Shown here: one piece after another, positions 38,186-47,615 of the stretch
Position numbering within the stretch: the first letter of the stretch is position 1
Layout of the letters: each line of letters opens with the position of its first letter
NCBI RefSeq assembly: GCF_017982655.1
Contig: NZ_JABXYX010000023.1
Location: forward strand, 26,361-90,360
Direction: 5' to 3'
Origin: Brasilonema sp. CT11
GTDB taxonomy: Bacteria; Cyanobacteriota; Cyanobacteriia; Cyanobacteriales; Nostocaceae
Length of the DNA: 64,000 bases
Notes under the pieces: generated by a model
What the model saw: only the letters and a program-made list of their open reading frames with translations
What the model was told of the DNA's origin: nothing
Database searches by the model: none
Made by a program: the position numbers and the translations under genes

Positions 38186-40744
38186 TTAACTAGATACAAT
38201 CATTGCCCACATACTCGCTGCTAAGCCAATAGCAGCTAAATGTTGCCAAAAAAGCGATCGCATGGGTTGACGAGCAATTTTTTGTGTCAATACCACCGTC
38301 AACAAAAGTGAAATAATGAGGGTGGTTCCTTGCAAAAAGGCGATCACCGCTGGATGAGCCAGCAATATAGGTAATTGTTCTCCATTCAAACCGAAAGTTG
38401 CAAAACTTACAGGCAGAATACGCCCTCCTTCGCTTAAGCCCAAACGTAGATAATGAGCTAAGTTTCCCCCTAGCACGAGTGGCAAGTAGCCATAAGCAAG
38501 TTCTACAAAACGTCGCGGCTTCGGATTTTGCTGAGTCAATTTTAGCTGTTTGTTACTTAAATACAAGACTTGCATAACTCCATATGCCAAAAAAGGAACA
38601 GCCACCGGGATAATTAGAGCTAGCAACGATAATCCTAAATGGGGCAAAAACTGGGTTAAATCCAGATGTAACCCGAGCCAAGATTGCAATTGGGGCAAGT
38701 GATGGAGGAATACTCCCCCCAATAGTAAAAACAACAATGCAACTTCGTAACTGTGTGGTACATGAGTTGTCCACAATTCAATCCCTGGAGGACGTAAATT
38801 GAACTCAACAGAACGATGGGGACATGCCTTAAGACAAGTCATACACAGCACACAATCTCGATTATCTTCCAACTGTGCGGGGTGAGAGTACAATGGACAC
38901 CCTCCAGTTTCCATCCCCTCTCCCTTCTGGGGTCCACCCTTATAGCATTGATATGTGGTACAACTGGCAGAACAGATACCTTGCTGCGCCCTGAGTTCTG
39001 TCATGGAAAGTTTAGCAAATAAACCATTCATTCCACCGATGGGACACAGATACCGACACCAAAATCGCCGCTCAAAAATTGCAGAGAAAATCATGGCACC
39101 TGCAGTAATTAAAAGCAGCAAACAACCAGAAAGATATGCTGTATTTTCTAAATTCCAGAGTTCTTCCCATAGGAAAATAAGAGTAAATAGTCCAAAAAGA
39201 AACCATCCGCCCCATTTTTCTGCTTGATGTCTGGGCCAGCGTTTAAGTTTTCGGGGAAAGAACTTTTGGGAAAGCTTTTGTGTGATTTCTCCGTAAATCA
39301 TAAAGGGACAAACGGAACACCAAACGCGTCCTAAAAAGGGAAATGCTAGTAGGAAGAAAGGCCACCACCAAGCCCAAAATAGATTGAGAGCGAAATTGCG
39401 ATCGCGCGTTTGTGGACCAACAAATAAGACTCCTACAATGAAGGCAAATGCTGTTAAAGTAAAACCATAGTTAATACGATCAGGCCACCAAGAACTACGC
39501 AGAAACTTTCGCAAACCAGGATAGGCATTTAAAAGATTTACCCGAAATTGCTTTTTCTTCGTATCGACAGACCAGAAAATTTCTTCTGTGAGTTCTTTTG
39601 CCTCCCCAGCTTGGACGATCGCCCGTTCTACCAGATTTTGCAGTTCTTTCAAGTTACCTGGGAAATCATAGGACTGCAAACGGCGCAAAGCTTCTGAGGT
39701 GACTTTCGGTCGCTTAATACCTCTTGAGCGAGTGTAAAGACTGATGTAGTATTCTACCTGTGCTTTGATATCAGTTTTCCGTACCCGCAACGGTGGCACT
39801 TTGATAATATGACCGATACAGCGTTCAATCGTTGGCTGAGTTTTTTCTGAAACTATCAAAATGCGAGCTTTACTGACGCGAGGTTCGGGGGTTGGTTCTC
39901 CTGAACGGCTGACAGGGGTGTATTTGCCCGTTGTTAGCAAACTTGCCAACGCTGGTAACAACTCTGGGGGTGTTTCTTGAATGTTGTTCAGAACTAAACT
40001 GCCTTCCCCAAGCCATTCCAGCAGTCCTGGTTTACCTCCAGCACGACCAAACAAATCAGCACCGCTTGTCTGGAGAATACCACAGTTAAGTTTAATAATC
40101 GGTTCTCGCCGCTGTTTGGAACCAAAGTGAATCAAAGCAGCTATAATATCTTTTCCTAATCCTGGTTCCCCGAAAATTAATACTGATTTGCGATCATCAG
40201 TAGCTTCTCGAATTTGCTGTCTCAAACGTACAGCATAACGACTTGTCCCCACAATTCCGCGTGTTGCTTTTGTAACTAAATAAGGTCGCAAAGCTACAGA
40301 ACGTTCTTGTTCATAGGTAAGTGCAGATGTGAGTTGAGCCAATTCCTGTGCCATCTGGCGAGAAACAGCCTGAGCAATTTCCGGGTATTGGGTGAGGAGT
40401 TCCCGAAATTTAGCCGCAGGCACAAACCATAAGTGGCATTCTGTAACTGTTGTAATTGTACGCTGAGCCAACTCATCTAACATGAGTTCTTGCAGATGAA
40501 TGATTGAGCCGGGGAGGAAACCAATAGCTAAAGCTGGGTTCGTTTTATTGCTGCTATCGCTTTCGAGTTGACCTTCAAGGAGAATGTATAATCCTTGTGG
40601 AGGAGTCCCTTCAGTCACTAGATGATGGTTTGGTGGGATAACTTGTTGTTCAATAACTTGGGCGATAGCATTCAAAGGTTCAGGCAATAAGATTCCTAGA
40701 GCCGTGCGTTCTTGTAGCCATATCACGATTTCTTCTGGTGTCAT
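38186..40744 (-). CDS. cNMP-binding / sigma54-activator-type AAA+ / polyferredoxin membrane fusion
   Basis: An 852-residue fusion. Residues 1-135 form a cyclic-nucleotide-binding domain (PPQGLYILLEGQLES). About 165-395 form an NtrC-type AAA+ domain with Walker A GEPGLGKD. GAFTGA is absent after LFG, and Walker B is GSLVLNNI, without the acidic pair. From about 430 on it is a NosR/CcoG-like membrane part with 4Fe-4S motifs WCSVCP, WCRYLCP and CVLCMTCLKACP, plus several more TM helices. AGGAG precedes the ATG. As cyanobacteria lack sigma54, a redox/ligand-gated electron-transfer role is more likely than transcription activation. Confidence 0.88.
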   Translation of the reverse strand: MTPEEIVIWLQERTALGILLPEPLNAIAQVIEQQVIPPNHHLVTEGTPPQGLYILLEGQLESDSSNKTNPALAIGFLPGSIIHLQELMLDELAQRTITTVTECHLWFVPAAKFRELLTQYPEIAQAVSRQMAQELAQLTSALTYEQERSVALRPYLVTKATRGIVGTSRYAVRLRQQIREATDDRKSVLIFGEPGLGKDIIAALIHFGSKQRREPIIKLNCGILQTSGADLFGRAGGKPGLLEWLGEGSLVLNNIQETPPELLPALASLLTTGKYTPVSRSGEPTPEPRVSKARILIVSEKTQPTIERCIGHIIKVPPLRVRKTDIKAQVEYYISLYTRSRGIKRPKVTSEALRRLQSYDFPGNLKELQNLVERAIVQAGEAKELTEEIFWSVDTKKKQFRVNLLNAYPGLRKFLRSSWWPDRINYGFTLTAFAFIVGVLFVGPQTRDRNFALNLFWAWWWPFFLLAFPFLGRVWCSVCPFMIYGEITQKLSQKFFPRKLKRWPRHQAEKWGGWFLFGLFTLIFLWEELWNLENTAYLSGCLLLLITAGAMIFSAIFERRFWCRYLCPIGGMNGLFAKLSMTELRAQQGICSASCTTYQCYKGGPQKGEGMETGGCPLYSHPAQLEDNRDCVLCMTCLKACPHRSVEFNLRPPGIELWTTHVPHSYEVALLFLLLGGVFLHHLPQLQSWLGLHLDLTQFLPHLGLSLLALIIPVAVPFLAYGVMQVLYLSNKQLKLTQQNPKPRRFVELAYGYLPLVLGGNLAHYLRLGLSEGGRILPVSFATFGLNGEQLPILLAHPAVIAFLQGTTLIISLLLTVVLTQKIARQPMRSLFWQHLAAIGLAASMWAMIVSS

Positions 40745-40844
40745 GGTGGTCTCTCCTACTCAGCACTGCTGTATAGAAGAAATTATCGCGCTTATTGCTA
40801 CCTATTTTTAAAGTGTATGGAACGTCTCAATTTATAACTTATTT

Positions 40845-41066
40845 TTAATACCCTTGTTCTAATCCTTGATCTAGGCTGTCAATCTGTTGGGCGATTTTGT
40901 CATGTTCTGTCTGGGCTTCCTCAATTTGTTTATCTAACCTGAAAAGGATTGCAGCGTCTGTCTCAATGATTCTTGCTGTTCGCAGGCGTACTATCTTCTC
41001 ATTCAGCAAATCATACAATTTTTGCAGTTCGTCACGTCGGCGCTGTGGATTTTGCCTATAAGCCAT
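40845..41066 (-). CDS. Small coiled adaptor homologous to the N terminus of the iSTAND protein
   Basis: A 73-residue mostly helical protein. Its segment from DELQKLYDLLNEKI to DKIAQQID aligns without gaps to the first ~52 residues of the iSTAND protein at 46.4-47.5 kb (I count about 31 of 52 identical). Such small helical modules resemble effector-associated domains (EADs) that link partners by homotypic contact. It may be a stand-alone adaptor for that system. It is followed by a fragment of an Rpn gene. Confidence 0.7.
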   Translation of the reverse strand: MAYRQNPQRRRDELQKLYDLLNEKIVRLRTARIIETDAAILFRLDKQIEEAQTEHDKIAQQIDSLDQGLEQGY

Positions 41067-41084
41067 CTATCAGTTCCTTCATTT

Positions 41085-41288
41085 TCAACTACTACTCTGA
41101 TTGGAAGATTGCTGTTGTGCTGCTTGCCGCACTTCTTCAACGCTCAACTCTAACTCTCGTGCAACTTCTTGGACAGTCAAGCCTAATCTTAATAACAGAG
41201 GTACTGTTCTAAACTTTTCCTGACGGACACTTTCCTCAAAAGCTTCTTGATAGAATCTTGTCTGCTTTAATTCACTCAATCCAAACAT
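41085..41288 (-). pseudogene. C-terminal fragment of an Rpn/DUF2887 nuclease gene
   Basis: 67 codons that duplicate the C-terminal end of the full-length gene at 41411-42319. Both begin MFGLSELKQTRFYQEAFEE and end in a helix with SVEEVRQA-QQQSSN. The nuclease domain is missing. The duplicated DNA is nearly identical for about 75 bp around the start. It may still be translated as a small helical protein. Confidence 0.7.
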
Positions 41289-41353
41289 AGCCTCTATCTC
41301 CTCTCAATTCATTAGACATCTCCAGAAATTAATTGTGCGTTGTCTGCAACCCT

Positions 41354-41383
41354 TGTAGAGACGTTCCATGGAACGTCTCTACA
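41354..41383. repeat. Perfect 30-bp palindrome
   Basis: TGTAGAGACGTTCCA followed directly by its exact reverse complement. A half copy (GGAACGTCTC) lies at about 40819. This is a known type of dispersed cyanobacterial palindrome; here it lies between the two Rpn copies. Confidence 0.85.
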
Positions 41384-41410
41384 TTGTTTTCCAACAGATA
41401 TCTATGTCTA

Positions 41411-42319
41411 TTAGTTGGAAGATTGCTGTTGTACGGCTTGTCGTACTTCCTGTACGCTCAACCCTAATGCCTGTGCTATCTGCTCTACACTCAACCCTAA
41501 TGCCAAGAAACGGGGTACTGCTTCAAGTTGAGCTTCCAAACGTCCCTCTTGCTTACCTTCTTGTTTTCCCTCTTGCTTACCTTCTTGCTTGCCTTCCTCA
41601 AAAGCTTCTTGATAAAATCTTGTCTGCTTTAATTCACTCAATCCAAACATAGCCTCTATCTCCTCTCGACTCATTGTCGGAAACTTGTAAATTAAAATCG
41701 TCTCTATCAATTGTAGTAATTGCCGCTGTTGCTGTTGTGAACTTATCTCCTGTTGAGTTCTATCTATCAACTCCCTTGCTTTTTCAATCGCTGTATCTTC
41801 ATTTTCAATCACTAACTTGACAGTTGCAATGGAAATGGGTAATGATACAGCTTCACCTAATTCATCAAGGTAGATAGGGCTAACACGCTGACTGGTAAAG
41901 AATTCACGATAATGTTTTCTATCTGCTGTATCTATACTTCTGGTAGGAAATATCACCGCAGCACGCCAGTCATTTTGTGGTTGATTTTGCCGCAAGTACA
42001 AAAATATTTCTGCAAACAGTCGCGCGTAAATTTCTGAATCTCCTTGAAATTGGACTTCCACAAAATAAATTGGGTTCACCCTGAGCGGACTTGTGCTGAG
42101 CGTAGTCGAAGCTTCGGCTTCGCTCAGCTTAAAAGCAGTCGAAGGGTTATCACTTTCTTTGGCAGGAAGAAATACACCATCAATCCTAAAGGCTGTTTGC
42201 TTAACTTCCACTGATGAAAATTGATAAGCGCGTGCTTCTTCTGGTGGTTCACCGATGAGTTCAAAGAAGATGCTGGGAAATTCTTGAAAGAGACGATAGA
42301 AAATGCTGTCAGTTTTCAC
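41411..42319 (-). CDS. Rpn family (DUF2887) PD-(D/E)XK nuclease / putative transposase
   Basis: A 302-residue protein of the Rpn-type recombination-promoting nucleases common in cyanobacteria. N-terminal DSIFYRLFQEFPSIFFELIG, RIDGVFLP, then VEVQFQGDSEIYARLFAEIFLYL carrying the nuclease core. A block of GKQE repeats (12-bp units around 41545-41600) precedes the helical end. Between RIDGVFLPAKE and VEVQFQ sits an extra segment of about 23 residues encoded by a dispersed DNA repeat (42079-42145), in frame. Confidence 0.9.
   Translation of the reverse strand: MKTDSIFYRLFQEFPSIFFELIGEPPEEARAYQFSSVEVKQTAFRIDGVFLPAKESDNPSTAFKLSEAEASTTLSTSPLRVNPIYFVEVQFQGDSEIYARLFAEIFLYLRQNQPQNDWRAAVIFPTRSIDTADRKHYREFFTSQRVSPIYLDELGEAVSLPISIATVKLVIENEDTAIEKARELIDRTQQEISSQQQQRQLLQLIETILIYKFPTMSREEIEAMFGLSELKQTRFYQEAFEEGKQEGKQEGKQEGKQEGRLEAQLEAVPRFLALGLSVEQIAQALGLSVQEVRQAVQQQSSN
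42079..42145. repeat. Dispersed repeat inserted in frame inside the Rpn gene
   Basis: CTGAGCGGACTTGTGCTGAG and GTCGAAGC-type palindromic sequence, also seen at 28745-28770 and 62750-62885. It adds about 23 residues (KLSEAEASTTLSTSPL region) without breaking the frame. Confidence 0.75.
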
Positions 42320-42473
42320 AAATTCAGTTTTTTTACATAGAAGTATAGAATATCACTGTGATGCAGATTTTAGTATTGGGAAAGGCGATCGCGTGCGTCG
42401 CGGTTTGCAGCATCGCCTTCCTCAATGGCACTACACTAACCAAGAGTAATAGGCGTATTGCATTCACGACTTA

Positions 42474-42557
42474 CACCTCACCCTGCCCTATCGGGCATCC
42501 CTCTCCTTGCTAAGGAGAGGGAAAGATTTTAGTACCGATTCAAGCGAGGGTGAGGTG
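42474..42557. repeat. Long imperfect palindrome (CACCTCACCCT family)
   Basis: Outer arms CACCTCACCCT / AGGGTGAGGTG and an inner hairpin CCCTCTCCTT / AAGGAGAGGG. It lies in a 331-bp gap (42320-42650) between the Rpn gene and the CAP gene that otherwise holds HIP1 sites and no gene. It could act as a terminator. Confidence 0.75.
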
Positions 42558-42650
42558 AAAGCTATCCGCTCTGTAGACGGGTTAGGGGGGCGATCGCACA
42601 ATCGCACTGCAATGAGAGGTGTAATTTTTATCGCCGTATTCCATTGAAAT

Positions 42651-44153
42651 CTATTTTTCTTGATATCCTTCAGCGTAGTTCATCACGCACATCGTTTTGT
42701 ATTTGGCGTGAGATCCACAAGCAACCCCAGCCACTTTATAAGCGGGGTTAAAAATGTTTTTTCTGTTACTACGATTCGGCACTCCATCATCAACAATTAA
42801 CTGTATGACGATATCCTGAGCTGTATTAACAACATAGCTGATATTTTCCGCTCCACTGGATTGCCAATATCCGTAGCGATCCATCCGAGTAAATCCGTCG
42901 CTACCATCGCTACCTACATGACCTCCCCTACCCTTTGCTCCATTATCTTTAACATGATCTTTAGCACCTAAAGACATTCCCTTAGATGTGGTTAAAGCAC
43001 CAACAGGATTAACTGTTCGGAGAAACGCGATTGTTTCATCAACCGCTGATAACCCTTCATATGTTTGCATGAAGCGCTGATTGTAGATTTTAACTAGCTT
43101 ACCTTGAAAGCGCTGTTTATAGTTTTCCAAGATAGGAATATACGCCTTGGGATTTGTTCGTACTTTGTTCATTTCGGCAATGACTTGTTGTTCCAATGGA
43201 GATAGGTAACTATTTGTTCGTAGTTTGTTCATTTCGTCTATGACTTGTTGTTCCAATGGAGATAGGTAACTTGTTGGTGGTACATCAATCTGTCTTGTCC
43301 TCAAAAGAACCGCTAATAATATTCCGAGTAAGGCTAGCACAATCAGAACTAACCGTCGTGGGATAATCGACAGTATTTTGAATTTCAAAGCTTGGTTAGC
43401 ATGGTTGTCACTAGCGAATGGTTGGGTAGATAGTATATTATTGATTTCTAATTGTAAAGTTTGTGGCAATCCCTTATCGTTCGGAGGACGTTTTGCTTTT
43501 GTTTGCAATTTTCTAAAAAAAGCTTCTGCCTCCTCCTGATTACCATAGGCGAAGCTCGCCATACCATGAGCATAGATCGATAGCGATTCAAATTCTTCCA
43601 ATTTACTCAGCGGTTCTGCTATTGTTTCTACCAATAAAGCTAATCGCCGTAAATCTGCTCTATCGTTTTTATATGCTCCTGTCAAAGCGGATGCTAGTTC
43701 ACGAGCAGCAATAGCCGGCTGTTTATATGCAAGTGCTGTCCAATATTGGGCTTGAGCAAAGTCCCGAATATCAGGATCAGGGCTATGTAGTTGCGGCTGT
43801 ACATAAATAAGCAAAAAATCGCATAGCTCATTGATTCGCTGTTGACCAAAGTTTAGATTGGTCTCCAAGTCACTTAGTAGTGTACTTCTTACACTTGCAT
43901 CCATTTCATAAAGTTCGTGCCCTACTTCATCACACATACTAGAAAGCAGCAAATCAGCTACGCCTATCCAAGGGATGCCTAGCACTTCACTATGAATATC
44001 CCTTTGAAAATTAGCCCATAGACGATATAACAAATCTGGTGTGAGTGATAAGGGAAAAGCAGCATGATACGCAAAATACAGGTGCGCTTTTCCAAAGCGT
44101 TTTTCAAAAGACTCAATACGTCGCTTAGCGACTTCAGGTCTCATCTTGCTCAT
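42651..44153 (-). CDS. vWA-MoxR system helical protein with TM segment and C-terminal CAP domain
   Basis: A 500-residue protein. Residues 1-230 form an all-helical domain ([20 protein letters not shown]) that I know from cyanobacterial proteins encoded next to vWA and MoxR genes. In other genomes it is fused to WD40 or FGE-sulfatase domains. One TM helix follows near 268-286 ([17 protein letters not shown]). Next is a 21-residue exact-type tandem duplication, then a CAP/SCP-PR1-like domain ([29 protein letters not shown]). The start overlaps the vWA stop by ATGA. The CAP part is predicted outside the membrane. Confidence 0.82.
   Translation of the reverse strand: MSKMRPEVAKRRIESFEKRFGKAHLYFAYHAAFPLSLTPDLLYRLWANFQRDIHSEVLGIPWIGVADLLLSSMCDEVGHELYEMDASVRSTLLSDLETNLNFGQQRINELCDFLLIYVQPQLHSPDPDIRDFAQAQYWTALAYKQPAIAARELASALTGAYKNDRADLRRLALLVETIAEPLSKLEEFESLSIYAHGMASFAYGNQEEAEAFFRKLQTKAKRPPNDKGLPQTLQLEINNILSTQPFASDNHANQALKFKILSIIPRRLVLIVLALLGILLAVLLRTRQIDVPPTSYLSPLEQQVIDEMNKLRTNSYLSPLEQQVIAEMNKVRTNPKAYIPILENYKQRFQGKLVKIYNQRFMQTYEGLSAVDETIAFLRTVNPVGALTTSKGMSLGAKDHVKDNGAKGRGGHVGSDGSDGFTRMDRYGYWQSSGAENISYVVNTAQDIVIQLIVDDGVPNRSNRKNIFNPAYKVAGVACGSHAKYKTMCVMNYAEGYQEK
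43170..43300. repeat. Two tandem 63-bp copies within the CAP-domain gene
   Basis: Each copy encodes a helix [18 protein letters not shown]; the two differ at only two residues. The repeat lengthens the stalk between the TM helix and the CAP domain. Confidence 0.8.
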
Positions 44154-45535
44154 GTTTTGCGCCCCTCAAAGTTAGTAGGGCATCCGCGCAGCACACCAAT
44201 AACATCCTGCATACCTCGGCGGCTGAGTTCAAACATTGGTACTAGACGTGCAATTTCGCTAGCTGTTGTTTTATGCCAACGCTTCTTTGGCATGGGATTA
44301 AGCCAAGCAATGTAACGAACGTGCTGATTCAATTTAGCAAGAAATTCTTTAGTTAATTCATAGCGTTCCTTACTGTAACCGCCACGAGCTGCACCAGCAT
44401 CACTGAAAATTAACACAGCTGTGTGGTCAGAGCAAATATGGGTAACAATATCACTCACTAACTCTGCTTCCTGATGGTTGGAATCGTGGTAGAGATATTC
44501 GATGGGGCAATTGTGAAAGTAATAAATGCCAGCTTTACCCAAACGACCTCCGCGCAAAGCCGTTTCTGTTAACCGATGTGATAAAGCGTGAAAAGGTACC
44601 ATTGAACCATCTTGATCAATAAGTAACAGCAAATCCGCTTGGTTCACCCGACGTGGAACTAACACAGGCTCAAGCAGTAAACCTTTGCGTCCAATCTGGT
44701 TCACTGTTGCTTCCAAATCTAACTCTGTTGCTGCTCCCTCACGTACTGGACGGCGTAAGTAGCGCCAAATCTGTTTCATTTGCCGCTCGGTAACAGGAAA
44801 ATACTCGTTTGTTAGGATAAAGCGACTGTCAGCAATTTCCTTTTTTCCACTGGTAGCTTGCAGGACTGCTTGAGCTACTTGTACCTCATCTTTGATTGTC
44901 TGTGTCAGTTTTGAAGGTAGAGGGGAAGAAGCAGACTGGCTTGGAGTCTCTTTGGCAAGAGAGATACTGTGAGCAATCCCCGGTTGAGGCTTCTGCTGAA
45001 ATACCCACCGCAAAAGTACATACCCACCATATCCACTACTTAAGGTTATGACCGATAGCAAACTCCAAAAAATCCAATTTGTTTGGTTTGTCTGTGTGTT
45101 TGACTTTTGTATATTAGTTGGAGTTGTTGGGCTTGCTGTCTGAGGTTCTACACGTATTTTCATAGATGATGTGTATGTTGGACGTGATTGTTCTGCACTA
45201 GAACTAATACCCAAGACAATTCCAACCAAAAACCCCAAAATCACATAGCGAGTTATCCGAGAAATTTTACGCCGTCTAGCAGATTGAGTTTTCGAGTTTA
45301 AGACGACACCCTCACTATCCATCACTCGCTCAAACTGATACTCAAATAACCGCCTTTCCTCAGCAGATTTCACCCACAAAGTCTGACACAAACGCTTCAA
45401 AGCAGCTTTGTCACTCATCCCAAAGCCAGCTTGCATAGCTTGCAAAACCAACTGATACTCATCAATCCCCAGTGGAAAGCCAGCTTCCCGTAGGCGAGTG
45501 AAAAGTTCTTGAAGTGGCAATTCATTCACGTCCAC
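44150..45535 (-). CDS. Membrane-anchored vWA-domain protein of a vWA-MoxR system
   Basis: A 461-residue protein. An N-terminal helical domain (residues 1-75) is followed by two TM helices (about 90-110, [12 protein letters not shown]; about 150-172, [19 protein letters not shown]) around a short polar loop. The C-terminal vWA domain has a MIDAS start LLIDQDGSM, then [18 protein letters not shown] and [11 protein letters not shown]. It overlaps MoxR by 14 bp and the CAP gene by 4 bp, so it is translationally coupled. The start is GTG. Confidence 0.85.
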   Translation of the reverse strand: MDVNELPLQELFTRLREAGFPLGIDEYQLVLQAMQAGFGMSDKAALKRLCQTLWVKSAEERRLFEYQFERVMDSEGVVLNSKTQSARRRKISRITRYVILGFLVGIVLGISSSAEQSRPTYTSSMKIRVEPQTASPTTPTNIQKSNTQTNQTNWIFWSLLSVITLSSGYGGYVLLRWVFQQKPQPGIAHSISLAKETPSQSASSPLPSKLTQTIKDEVQVAQAVLQATSGKKEIADSRFILTNEYFPVTERQMKQIWRYLRRPVREGAATELDLEATVNQIGRKGLLLEPVLVPRRVNQADLLLLIDQDGSMVPFHALSHRLTETALRGGRLGKAGIYYFHNCPIEYLYHDSNHQEAELVSDIVTHICSDHTAVLIFSDAGAARGGYSKERYELTKEFLAKLNQHVRYIAWLNPMPKKRWHKTTASEIARLVPMFELSRRGMQDVIGVLRGCPTNFEGRKT

Positions 45536-46460
45536 GGCTTTGCCTCAAATGACGAATATGATCATCCCAACTTTTCAGCAACACGCCTGCAAATGGAAGT
45601 TTACCATCCAATTTTGCCAAAACCTCATCTTGAGGAAAGCGACGCAGTACCTTAAACCAGTCAATCAATTCACTCGTACTCACTTTCTTACCACCTTCCC
45701 CTTTATCTTTCCGCATTTCCTCCCGCAGCAATAAGAAGCGAACGACAGCTTTATCTACTAACGCTTTAGGTGAATCAGGAAAGTGGTTATTCACAATTTC
45801 AACTAATCTTGGGGGGCTGGGAAATTCTACATAGTGAAACAAACACCGCCGCAAGAAAGCATCTGGTAAATCTTTCTCATCGTTGCTTGTGATAAAAACT
45901 ATGGGCGGTGCTTTTGCCTGAATTTCTTGTCCTGTTTCCTCAACAATAAACCGTTGCTCATCAAGTTCTAATAACAAGTCGTTGGGAAAGTCAATGTCAG
46001 CTTTATCAATTTCGTCAATTAACACCACCGTCCGCTGTTCATTTTGAAAAGCACGTCCCAATGGTCCCCACTTCACATAGGTGGCTGGATCACTAATCCG
46101 GGGGATATCCTCATCTTTGATGATACGACCTGTGGCTGCCAGTTGGGCATCGCGTAAGCGAGTCACCGCATCATAACTATAAAGACCATCTTTTGCGCGA
46201 GTGGTAGATTTGACGTACCAAGCTTCTAACGGCAAACCAAGTTCATAAGCCACAGCACGAGCTAATCTTGTTTTACCGCATCCCGGTTCCCCCTTGAGCA
46301 AAAGTGGTCGTTCGAGGTAAATTCCCAAGTTAACAGCTTCTATCAGTTCGTCATTCGGCAAATAAGGATACAACAGATGTCCACTTGCATCTCGTTCTCC
46401 CAACTGCGGCTGCACTTTGCCTGTGTACTCAAGTTGTTTGTCAGTCAAATCTTTAACCAT
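45522..46460 (-). CDS. MoxR-family AAA+ ATPase
   Basis: A 312-residue ATPase. Walker A GEPGCGKT (about 57-64), Walker B VVLIDEIDKAD, sensor 1 FITSNDEKDLPDAFLRRC, and a C-terminal lid. MoxR proteins pair with vWA proteins to remodel or mature targets. Here the ATPase is overlapped by its vWA partner downstream (14 bp) and by the iSTAND gene upstream (16 bp). Confidence 0.92.
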   Translation of the reverse strand: MVKDLTDKQLEYTGKVQPQLGERDASGHLLYPYLPNDELIEAVNLGIYLERPLLLKGEPGCGKTRLARAVAYELGLPLEAWYVKSTTRAKDGLYSYDAVTRLRDAQLAATGRIIKDEDIPRISDPATYVKWGPLGRAFQNEQRTVVLIDEIDKADIDFPNDLLLELDEQRFIVEETGQEIQAKAPPIVFITSNDEKDLPDAFLRRCLFHYVEFPSPPRLVEIVNNHFPDSPKALVDKAVVRFLLLREEMRKDKGEGGKKVSTSELIDWFKVLRRFPQDEVLAKLDGKLPFAGVLLKSWDDHIRHLRQSRGRE

Positions 46461-47419
46461 CTTTCCCTTTCTTCATACCAATTGCAGCCGCAGCGGTGAC
46501 AAATTTCTGAAAACGCTAGTTCTGGAACTCCGTTATCACTATTTTCCAAAATTTCTTGGACTAAATCTTCTATTTCATTTACGAGTTCAACCAGAGGTAA
46601 TGTGTGGAACTCTGTCTCAACCATCTCAAACCAGTCAGTGAGAATGCGATCGCCAAACGGATTAATTATTGGTAGTTTAATTGGAACTCTCGGTTCCCAA
46701 GTTGTTTCTAGTTCCTCCACAAAGATGGTATCCTGACAACCTACACAGCCTTCATAATCCACCAAAAACATCAGTAACTGGTATTTTGTTGCAGAGACAA
46801 CCTCTCGTGCTTGACTCGCCAACGGCAACCAAAATTCGTCAAGTAATTCTTGCAAATACCCTTCTGGCATACAATCCACGCCATGAAAGACAAGAATCAA
46901 ATTCTGTGTCTTCCACCAGTGAAAAACTCGTTCTGCAATTTCTGTAGGTGAGTGTTGTCTTCCCAACCCAACACGTCCGCCAAATTCACGCCACAAAGCA
47001 GAAATATCTCTTCTGCGTCCTATCCGATCAAGTTCAATTCGCACCATCTTGCCCATTGTACCGAAGCGGATATGCTGTGTGACTAATCGATTCAGTAACC
47101 AACGTTGTCCATGATCTAGTAAACCGTGGATTAGGAAAGCCCCTATTGACTGTGCTTTCAGAAATTTGAGGAATGAGCGCACTTGGTCTCGGTAGCCTAA
47201 TTTTAATAAAGCACGGTATAACTCTTCACTACAAGCTACTGACTCTATATTTTCAATCTGGTGTATTATTTTATCGCGTTCACCTTCAGCTTCCTCAATC
47301 TGCTTGTGCAGACTGAAAAGAGCCACAGCGTCTATTGCCGTGACTTTTGCTGTCTGTAGAAACAATATCTTTTCTTCTAGCAAATCCAGTAATTTTTGTA
47401 GTTCTTCACTTTGGTTCAT
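46445..47419 (-). CDS. EAD-like helix plus inactive STAND (iSTAND) protein
   Basis: From the ATG at 47419 (MNQSEELQKLLD) the protein has about 324 residues; upstream starts at 47449 (ATG) and 47482 (TTG) are possible. Residues 1-60 form the helical module shared with the 40.9-kb gene. The rest resembles a STAND NTPase that lost its active site: at the P-loop position it reads AFLIHGLLDHGQRWLLNRL, and the Walker B position has LVFHGVD. A C-terminal CGCNWYEE part follows. First gene of the four-gene operon; likely adaptor/sensor. Confidence 0.75.
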   Translation of the reverse strand: MNQSEELQKLLDLLEEKILFLQTAKVTAIDAVALFSLHKQIEEAEGERDKIIHQIENIESVACSEELYRALLKLGYRDQVRSFLKFLKAQSIGAFLIHGLLDHGQRWLLNRLVTQHIRFGTMGKMVRIELDRIGRRRDISALWREFGGRVGLGRQHSPTEIAERVFHWWKTQNLILVFHGVDCMPEGYLQELLDEFWLPLASQAREVVSATKYQLLMFLVDYEGCVGCQDTIFVEELETTWEPRVPIKLPIINPFGDRILTDWFEMVETEFHTLPLVELVNEIEDLVQEILENSDNGVPELAFSEICHRCGCNWYEERERWLKI

Positions 47420-47615
47420 GTATATATTGAACAGAGGATGTGACTCCATTGCTTGTTCTGGGGGCTTGCAGTCGCTGCTCAACTTCTTTATTGCTACAGC
47501 ATCAAAACGCGCTGTTACGGATTATTACTTAAAGTATTGTAAAACTTCAATTGCTGAATACAGCACAATTTGTCATTAAAGTAAACTTAATTTATAGACT
47601 TAGTTTATAAGCATT

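Noticed and set aside
38186..40744. Classical sigma54-dependent transcription activator
   Set aside because: GAFTGA and a normal Walker B are missing, there is no DNA-binding domain, and the C terminus is a membrane polyferredoxin.
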